From JBBSWA01 sp038046485 (lineage in GTDB: Archaea; Nanobdellota; Nanobdellia; Woesearchaeales; SM23-78), in contig JBBSWA010000045.1 in assembly GCA_038046485.1 (NCBI GenBank), positions 1-19,221 on the forward strand: a stretch of 19,221 nt of DNA, read 5' to 3'. A model generated the notes under the pieces. The model saw nothing but the letters and a program-made list of their open reading frames with translations, was not told the DNA's origin and ran no database searches. The position numbers were made by a program, and so were the translations under genes. Position 1 is the first letter of the stretch. The number at the start of each line of letters is the position of its first letter. Shown piece after piece: positions 14,000-19,221 of the stretch.

Positions 14000-15531
14000 T
14001 TGTCGAAGGAATCACAGAACAATATAGAATGCAAAGGAAAAGGAACCGACGAATCCAAGCCTATCTAGCAACCATTGGTCTAACTGTAGCACTCTTTCAT
14101 TTTCCTGGAAAGAGCATTATTGAATACTTCAAACACAAAGCCTATAATCGCTTCTGTTACGAACAAGCGGATCGCCAAGTTGAACAAGACAACTATCCTC
14201 AAGCAGACGAGTGGATAAACCAAACCCCTGGAGGCCTGCCTGCTTATTTAGAAGATCGCATAAGAAACCAACCTTCTCTTAAAATAAAAGACTATGCCCG
14301 CCGCACAAACCCAACCCTCCAGCACCTAGACTTTAAAACCATCACAAATAATGGAACGGGGATGTTTGAAGTCACTGACCTGTTGTATGACGGAACACCT
14401 TATCTCATTCTCGGAACTCAAAAGGGCCAGATTCAGATCTTAGATGAGAAAGGAATCCTCCAAGACCGCACAGGCATTAGCCCCCCCATCCAAAAAATAT
14501 TCTTGGAAGAAGACCCCACTCATCGCAGCAAAAAAATCGTGGTAGCCGGGCAAGACGGCCTTGTCTATCGAATTACCCTTTCCCGAGAAAACCCAGACCC
14601 AACTAATTTCTTATGCCCTTCCATCCAAACGACTGAAAGAATCTACGATGCTAAGGACCCTCTCGACTCCATTATACAGATTCCAACACCAAATGGTGTA
14701 ACTTATTTTCTTCAAACCCAACAAAAGAACATCATCGAAATCGATTCAAAAGGGAAAGAAACTACCCGCCTAACCCGAGAAAGGCAAGACCTGCATAACT
14801 TTGCTGTAACTGACCTGGATGAAAATGGAACTTTAGATATTATCCTTAGCACATACGCCGGAATCTTCGCTTACCTAAAAGATCCGGAAATAGGATTATA
14901 CACTTCCTCAGTATGGACGGCTTCGGATGATTTACCCGCCACAGATCTCCTCCTCACCCGAAAATTATCCCCTTCAGGAGAACCTCGAATCGTTTATGGG
15001 TCTAACAAAAAAATCGTTGTTTTAAACGGCCTTAATGGGGAAAAAATGTGGGAGTCTAATATCGGCAATTTCAGCCTTGACAACTACGATCAGATCGCCG
15101 TAGCTGAAGCGGATGGAAACCCAAGAACCTCTGAAGTACTGGTGGGCTACCACGGAGTTTTCGATTTTCTTAAGGTCTTCTCCTCCACGGGTCAATTAGA
15201 AAAGCGTACCGGATTGTCTCCATATAGTACTTCTCCAGTCAGTACCAATCTATCTAGCCATTACAAGGCTTTTCTCCTTCTTGGAGATGGAAAAACCCTA
15301 AAGGTTTACTCAGGCTACGACCTTATCTACAAAAGAGACTTGGAAGGAAAAATTAGCAAAGACGGCATCCGAATCTACTCAACCCCCACTGGGAAAGATG
15401 TATACGTCTTGACCGATAACGGACCTTTGTATAAGATTGGACAAGACTATCTCAACTTAGAAGAAGCACTACAGAGCACTAACCCTCAAACTACTTCGTC
15501 GTCATCACCCAGACGCCATCCCATTCCTTAG
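13996..15531 (+). CDS. Membrane-anchored beta-propeller protein
   Basis: A 511-residue protein with a strongly basic N-terminus (RMQRKRNRR, 11-19), one membrane helix at about 20-37, a short helical linker (40-90), and then repeated beta-rich units to the end. The units contain blade-like segments such as PYLILGTQKGQIQIL, KIVVAGQDGLVYRI and PRIVYGSNKKIVVLNG, and a calcium-loop-like DLDENGTLDII (273-283) as in FG-GAP/VCBS repeats. This suggests a PQQ/integrin-type propeller, probably outside the cell by the positive-inside rule. Propellers of this kind mostly bind partners or polymers. It ends the operon and starts by ATGA overlap with the ligase gene. Its last 41 bp overlap the convergent cyclase gene, and the Ser/Pro-rich tail encoded there is probably not structured. 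Confidence 0.75.
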   Translation: MIVEGITEQYRMQRKRNRRIQAYLATIGLTVALFHFPGKSIIEYFKHKAYNRFCYEQADRQVEQDNYPQADEWINQTPGGLPAYLEDRIRNQPSLKIKDYARRTNPTLQHLDFKTITNNGTGMFEVTDLLYDGTPYLILGTQKGQIQILDEKGILQDRTGISPPIQKIFLEEDPTHRSKKIVVAGQDGLVYRITLSRENPDPTNFLCPSIQTTERIYDAKDPLDSIIQIPTPNGVTYFLQTQQKNIIEIDSKGKETTRLTRERQDLHNFAVTDLDENGTLDIILSTYAGIFAYLKDPEIGLYTSSVWTASDDLPATDLLLTRKLSPSGEPRIVYGSNKKIVVLNGLNGEKMWESNIGNFSLDNYDQIAVAEADGNPRTSEVLVGYHGVFDFLKVFSSTGQLEKRTGLSPYSTSPVSTNLSSHYKAFLLLGDGKTLKVYSGYDLIYKRDLEGKISKDGIRIYSTPTGKDVYVLTDNGPLYKIGQDYLNLEEALQSTNPQTTSSSSPRRHPIP

Positions 15532-17425
15532 GTGGAGGGGTTTTTTGGAAGGATTTACAACGCTCGATGAACAACTCTGAAGGCTTGTCGTGCCTGGTTT
15601 TTAAGGCACGCTCGAACTCTTGCACAGCGGAAGACCATTTCTTCTTTTTATAGAGCTGCAAGCCATCGTCGAAATGATCCATAAATTCCAACTCTTTCTT
15701 TGGAACCTCACCCTTCTTCCCGACCAATTCATATATCGCAACCGGCTCCTTCTTCCCCTTTACTGCGACCAGATCGAGCTCCCGAGTTACAAAACCTGCC
15801 TGAACGCGTTGCTGCACAGCATGGCTGATCAGGATTGGAACTCCGTACTGCTTGGTCAAACTCTCTAGACGGCTTGCGAGGTTCACTGTGTCACCCATCG
15901 CTGTATAATCAAACCGTTCCAAGGAACCCATATTACCCACAACTGCGTCGCCCGTATTCATTCCCATACCTACTTCGAACTTAGGAAGATTTTTCTTTAT
16001 CCATTCTCCCTGCAAGATTTTCAGGCGATCCCGCATTTCGAGCGCCGACCAGCAAGCCAACTCTGCGTGCTGCTCTTCATCCAAAGGTGCCCCCCAAAAT
16101 GCCATGATCGCATCCCCGATGTACTTATCCACCAAACCTCGATTGCGCAGGATGACTTGGGTCATAGCGGAAAGATACTCGTTTAACAACAACACCAACC
16201 CCTCCGGAGAGAGTTTTTCGGAAATATCGGTAAACCCTCGAATGTCTGAAAAAAAGACGGTGATGCGCCGTCGCTCTCCACCTAACTTTAACTTTTCCGG
16301 ATGCTTCATAAGCTCATGTATCAAGACCGGTGAGACGTATTTACTAAATGCACCGAGCACTTTTTTCTTTTCCTTACGCTCCACCAAGTAATAATAACCC
16401 AAGCCTGAAACAAAACTACCCAAAATAGATAAGGGAGGGAAAACCAAATTCCAAATCACTCCTTTCTCAAAAAGTACGATGGCCAAAAATACGTTGAGAA
16501 CCATCAAAACCAACCCAATCAGTCCAGCCCAAAGATGCCATTTGTGCACTAAAAAAACCATCAAAAAACATAAAGCAAAAATAACCAATATGACCACTAG
16601 GTCTGAAACCTGCGCTAAGAAACGATTTGTGATCAAGGTCTGCAAGGTATTTGCATGAATCTCTACACCTGGCATGGCCTTCCCATTGGATGTTGGAACA
16701 AAATAATCATCGTGCATATCTGGTGACGTTGAGCCGATCAACACCAGCTTGTCCTTGAACACTTCTGGCTTCACCCTTCCTTTCACCACATCGGCAAAGG
16801 AGTGATACTTGAAACTCTTAGGCGGACCAACGAAATTCACCAGAAAACGAGGTGAAACTTCTGTAAACTTCTTTTTCCAAAAAAGCTCGTACAAAGCGAG
16901 AGCAAAATTCTTATATTCCCCTCTCACGTCTATGTTTAATGCTCGCGTAATCCCATCCCGATCGGTTACGATGTTGATGTAACCTAATTCTTTAGGAGCC
17001 TTTTTTAGATCTCCTGCTGGCAATAAGGCATGCTGTCCTACCACTTCCATTCCTGATCTTCCTTCTTCAGAAGAAAACGAGGGGTATTCTACAGGCAAAA
17101 CCACCTTCCCTACTTCTCTTATTGCCTTTGCTAATTCGGCATCTTCTTGTGAAGCTTCAAAAAAGGCCACATCAATTCCAATTACTTTACTCTCGTTTAA
17201 TGCATACACTAGATGGGCAAACTCTGAACGTGGCCAAGGCCACCTTCCGATCTCCTGAAGGCTTGGATCATCAATCGCGATGATCACGATGCTATCCAGA
17301 GGCTTATTACCTCCATACAAGTTATCCACCAACTTCAATTGAATGTTGGAAAACAAACCAGTTAGAAACAACACTGAAACAACAAAACCAAGTCCTAACG
17401 CCAAGATCCAGACGTGCTTATGCAT
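15491..17425 (-). CDS. CHASE2-domain class III adenylate/guanylate cyclase
   Basis: A 644-residue membrane enzyme making a cyclic nucleotide, probably cAMP. Order: one membrane helix (about 6-25), an extracellular CHASE2 sensor (about 35-270), three more helices (about 274-346), a class III cyclase domain (about 380-565), and a TPR-like C-terminus. All catalytic residues can be placed: metal-binding D394 and D438, purine-contacting K434 and T508 (the K/T pair favours ATP), and transition-state N515 and R519. The tail with PPPKEWDGVW is a hallmark of bacterial CHASE2 cyclases. I chose the ATG at 17425 because GGAGGT ends 7 nt before it. It follows a FecR-domain gene, a pairing common in bacteria. 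Class III cyclases with CHASE2 are rare in archaea, so transfer from bacteria is likely. Confidence 0.92.
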   Translation of the reverse strand: MHKHVWILALGLGFVVSVLFLTGLFSNIQLKLVDNLYGGNKPLDSIVIIAIDDPSLQEIGRWPWPRSEFAHLVYALNESKVIGIDVAFFEASQEDAELAKAIREVGKVVLPVEYPSFSSEEGRSGMEVVGQHALLPAGDLKKAPKELGYINIVTDRDGITRALNIDVRGEYKNFALALYELFWKKKFTEVSPRFLVNFVGPPKSFKYHSFADVVKGRVKPEVFKDKLVLIGSTSPDMHDDYFVPTSNGKAMPGVEIHANTLQTLITNRFLAQVSDLVVILVIFALCFLMVFLVHKWHLWAGLIGLVLMVLNVFLAIVLFEKGVIWNLVFPPLSILGSFVSGLGYYYLVERKEKKKVLGAFSKYVSPVLIHELMKHPEKLKLGGERRRITVFFSDIRGFTDISEKLSPEGLVLLLNEYLSAMTQVILRNRGLVDKYIGDAIMAFWGAPLDEEQHAELACWSALEMRDRLKILQGEWIKKNLPKFEVGMGMNTGDAVVGNMGSLERFDYTAMGDTVNLASRLESLTKQYGVPILISHAVQQRVQAGFVTRELDLVAVKGKKEPVAIYELVGKKGEVPKKELEFMDHFDDGLQLYKKKKWSSAVQEFERALKTRHDKPSELFIERCKSFQKTPPPKEWDGVWVMTTK

Positions 17426-17432
17426 GTCAAGA

Positions 17433-17438
17433 ACCTCC
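17433..17438 (-). promoter_or_regulatory. Shine-Dalgarno site fixing the cyclase start
   Basis: GGAGGT on the minus strand lies 7 nt before the ATG at 17425. The longer frame would start at TTG 17440 and place this site inside the coding region, so 17425 is preferred. Confidence 0.75.
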
Positions 17439-17471
17439 AATTAGAAAGAATAGAGGTTCTTGATCATGGCA

Positions 17472-17579
17472 CAGAAATGCTACGCATTTCTGGCCCCCAG
17501 AAACCATCGTTTCTGTGGGATCAGAATTCCACAGAAATATAATGGTCATTTGATCCCCATCTTTTGAATAGTGGAATTC
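17472..17579 (-). promoter_or_regulatory. Cluster of competing hairpins between FecR-like gene and cyclase
   Basis: Four stems can be drawn. A: 17472-17480 with 17484-17492, 9 bp, 3-nt loop. B: 17496-17504 with 17509-17519, 9 bp plus a bulged T. C: 17510-17518 with 17529-17537, 9 bp. D: 17524-17532 with 17571-17579, 9 bp, reaching into the FecR stop codon. B and C exclude each other, as do C and D. The region lies inside the expected FecR-cyclase transcript, so alternative folds could set the ratio of the two proteins or end transcription. The unit CAGAAA recurs throughout. Confidence 0.5.
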
Positions 17580-18465
17580 AGACATCGCCTAAAGATACCA
17601 AGAGACGCTGCTCTTTTTTTATTTGATCGTCTAAGTGCTTGATCTTAACCAAGGACTCCGACTTTATAGGAACCTTATCGAGCACAAGGGCATCATCTCT
17701 TTTCCCCGCATCCACATCCTCAAAGAACTTTTGAATGTCTGCATCGGTAACTTGATACTTGGCCTTCAACTTATCCACGAGCAGCTGCTTCTTTTGCAAC
17801 TCAGCTGCACGCAACTTTTTCAAGCGCTCCACATGACGAAGGACATGCTTTTTCATTTTAACTTTATCCTCTTTTGACCACTCGCCCTTCTTCAACTTCT
17901 CTCCTTTCTTCTTGGCTACTTTCTCAAAAGCAGCTACGCTTGTTTCTTCCCCATCAGAAGATACGCCTACGTTTCCTTCTCCTACTAAGATATTATCTTC
18001 AGAAGCTGTATCTACCCCAAAGGCTGTTCCTCTAACTGTAGCTACGGTATTCGGGGTGGTTACTTCGTAACTTTGAACGCCACTTAAACCCGTAAACTTA
18101 TTCCAGGTCGACCCTGACTCTTGCTTAACCGAAACCTTTTCTTTTACTAGGGAATCAATGGAAACTTCTGTATTTTCATCCAGACTCACTAGAATACTTT
18201 CAAAGAGCACAATGGTTGCCTTCCCATCTAAGGTGCGAACCTTATCGGAAGGCTTCAGGTCCATATTATCCACAGCGGATACCCAGCTGCTACCTTGGTT
18301 TACCTCTACCTTACCTTCTTCTATATTTAGGAAGGCTGTTCGAGTTGGACTGCCTGTTAACCAATAATATCCACCACCCACTAAAGCTAAGATGACAATG
18401 GCTCCTAGAACAAACCAAACTGTACGAGAACGCTTATTCACCTGAACGTGATGCTGCCCCTCCAT
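17578..18465 (-). CDS. Membrane-anchored FecR-domain protein
   Basis: A 295-residue protein. A short basic cytoplasmic N-terminus (VNKRSR, about 9-14) leads to one membrane helix (15-36). A FecR-type beta domain follows (about 42-190), with the features GKVEVNQGSSWVSA, SDKVRTLDGKATI and TPNTVATVRGTAFGVD. A long, highly charged helical tail rich in Lys and Glu (about 185-290) ends the protein. FecR domains sense or relay signals outside the membrane, here probably to the CHASE2 sensor of the cyclase 138 nt downstream. No anti-sigma domain is present, as expected in an archaeon. The ATG is 25.5 nt from a palindromic TATA box, so the mRNA is probably leaderless. Confidence 0.88.
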   Translation of the reverse strand: MEGQHHVQVNKRSRTVWFVLGAIVILALVGGGYYWLTGSPTRTAFLNIEEGKVEVNQGSSWVSAVDNMDLKPSDKVRTLDGKATIVLFESILVSLDENTEVSIDSLVKEKVSVKQESGSTWNKFTGLSGVQSYEVTTPNTVATVRGTAFGVDTASEDNILVGEGNVGVSSDGEETSVAAFEKVAKKKGEKLKKGEWSKEDKVKMKKHVLRHVERLKKLRAAELQKKQLLVDKLKAKYQVTDADIQKFFEDVDAGKRDDALVLDKVPIKSESLVKIKHLDDQIKKEQRLLVSLGDV

Positions 18466-18485
18466 AAAAATAGCAACACCTTTGA

Positions 18486-18495
18486 TTTATATAAA
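18486..18495. promoter_or_regulatory. Palindromic TATA box shared by divergent genes
   Basis: TTTATATAAA is fully self-complementary. Its centre is 25.5 nt from the FecR-like ATG on the minus strand. On the plus strand it would start a transcript near 18516, about 22 nt ahead of the ATG at 18538. One site could thus drive both the cyclase unit and the JAMM-protease unit. Confidence 0.65.
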
Positions 18496-18537
18496 CCTAT
18501 CGAAAAGGACATAAACTTCACTACTCTTGAATCCTTC

Positions 18538-18729
18538 ATGCTCCAAGAGCTTGAGGCCTTTTTTCATAGTTTCTCGGACTGGATGTACGAGAACATCAAC
18601 GATTCCCCCCATATGATGTACCCCGTCATCCTTCTTGCTAGTATTCTGATTATGGTCTTAATCTACTACTTATTTAAAGCCATTCTGGATCACTGCGCTT
18701 CTATTACCAAACTTTGTGGATTTATATGA
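18538..18729 (+). CDS. Small single-helix membrane protein (63 aa)
   Basis: An unrecognised 63-residue protein with an acidic, aromatic N-terminal helix (LQELEAFFHSFSDWMY), one strong membrane helix (about 27-44, PVILLASILIMVLIYYLF) and a short tail. The longer frame from 18448 runs back through the divergent FecR-like start and promoter, so the ATG at 18538 is more likely. Its TGA overlaps the ATG of the next gene, coupling it to the JAMM protease. A membrane partner or adaptor for that protease is a reasonable guess. Confidence 0.6.
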   Translation: MLQELEAFFHSFSDWMYENINDSPHMMYPVILLASILIMVLIYYLFKAILDHCASITKLCGFI

Positions 18730-19221
18730 ACTCTAAACACTTCATTCACCTCAAAATCCTCCATCAAGCACTTCAAGAAGCTGAAGAAAAACCTCACCCC
18801 TGGAAGAAACCCTTCTTGGTTTTTATTGGGATCATACTGATTGTTCTGATCTTTACTTACCTTACTCCTGAACTGCTTCCTTACCTGCAAGGACGGCTGG
18901 CTACGCATGAAGTCCAAAGCGATTATACAATCAACCTAAAAAATGGAGAGCGTATTATCTTTAATATGGCTGTGTATGAGCAACTGCGAAGCTTATACCT
19001 TACGACGCAAACCCATGAGTTCAAAGCCTGTCTGGAAGGAGAAAAAATCGGTTTGAATTATGTTGTTCACTCCCTTCAAATGCCTAAGGTTTACTCTGAA
19101 TCGGTTTACCATGTTACGTCTGAACTGTGCGATGCTAATACCATTATTGACCTTCACAGCCACCCACCTGAACATTGCATTGTTTCAGAACAAGACGAGA
19201 AAAGCATCGCTTATTTCAAGA
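18726..19221 (+). CDS. Membrane-anchored JAMM/MPN metalloprotease, 3' end beyond window
   Basis: The first 165 residues are visible. A basic, Pro-containing cytoplasmic start precedes one membrane helix (about 29-45). A JAB1/MPN domain then shows the zinc motif HxHx7Sx2D exactly: H144, H146, S154 and D157, with E104 or E106 as the upstream catalytic Glu. Proteins with this motif are zinc isopeptidases or peptidases; in archaea some remove ubiquitin-like SAMP modifiers. The membrane anchor is unusual for that group. It overlaps the small membrane protein by ATGA, so the two form a unit. The domain is cut about 8 residues after the last zinc ligand, so its C-terminal half cannot be judged. Confidence 0.85.
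   Translation, partial: MNSKHFIHLKILHQALQEAEEKPHPWKKPFLVFIGIILIVLIFTYLTPELLPYLQGRLATHEVQSDYTINLKNGERIIFNMAVYEQLRSLYLTTQTHEFKACLEGEKIGLNYVVHSLQMPKVYSESVYHVTSELCDANTIIDLHSHPPEHCIVSEQDEKSIAYFK

Noticed and set aside
18448..18537. Upstream extension of the small membrane protein
   Set aside because: It overlaps the divergent FecR-like start codon and the shared TATA box.

Overview
The window looks like genomic DNA from an archaeon with a small genome, most likely of the DPANN type (Woesearchaeota or Pacearchaeota-like). This is an inference: there is no rRNA or other decisive marker. The evidence is a tRNA-His with a genome-encoded extra 5' G, an archaeal/eukaryal-class TyrRS, a tandem Lrp/AsnC regulator, a COG1784 TctA-type permease, and TATA boxes centred about 25-27 nt upstream of the first ATG of nearly every transcription unit. 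That spacing implies mostly leaderless mRNAs, while genes inside operons use Shine-Dalgarno sites or ATGA overlaps. The single run of 10 Ns suggests a metagenome or draft assembly.

Layout. 1-745: an unrecognised minus-strand gene followed by a hairpin. 746-1079: mostly non-coding, with a two-way TATA box, a repeated motif, an inverted repeat and tRNA-His(GUG). 1080-4023: a plus-strand cluster of a frameshifted GNAT acetyltransferase, an M20 metallopeptidase and HisRS, so tRNA-His and its synthetase share a locus. 4007-5077: TyrRS, convergent and overlapping hisS. 5195-6002: a small helical protein, then a RelB-like antitoxin convergent with a RelE-like toxin whose gene sits 3 nt behind a TctA-type permease (6006-7208). 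7337-8296: a double Lrp/AsnC regulator. 8391-10388: an operon of a small unknown protein, a bacterial-type PPAT-dephospho-CoA kinase fusion and an HD phosphohydrolase.

10486-15531 is the most unusual block. It is a tightly overlapping four-gene operon encoding an N-acetylmuramoyl-L-alanine amidase/PGRP-fold protein, a class A beta-lactamase-fold serine hydrolase, a membrane-anchored carboxylate-amine ligase of the glutamate-cysteine ligase/PafA-Dop type, and a membrane-anchored beta-propeller. Two amide-hydrolase-type folds sit next to an amide-forming fold in an organism presumed to lack peptidoglycan. I infer a dedicated peptide or isopeptide making-and-breaking pathway, or an anti-bacterial one.

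15491-18465 is a minus-strand pair, FecR-domain protein then CHASE2-class III nucleotide cyclase. The pair is bacterial in character but carries an archaeal leaderless promoter, and 138 nt of mutually exclusive hairpins lie between the two genes. 18538 to the end: a one-helix membrane protein and a membrane-anchored JAMM/MPN metalloprotease cut off by the window edge. I saw no CRISPR array, insertion sequence or rRNA.
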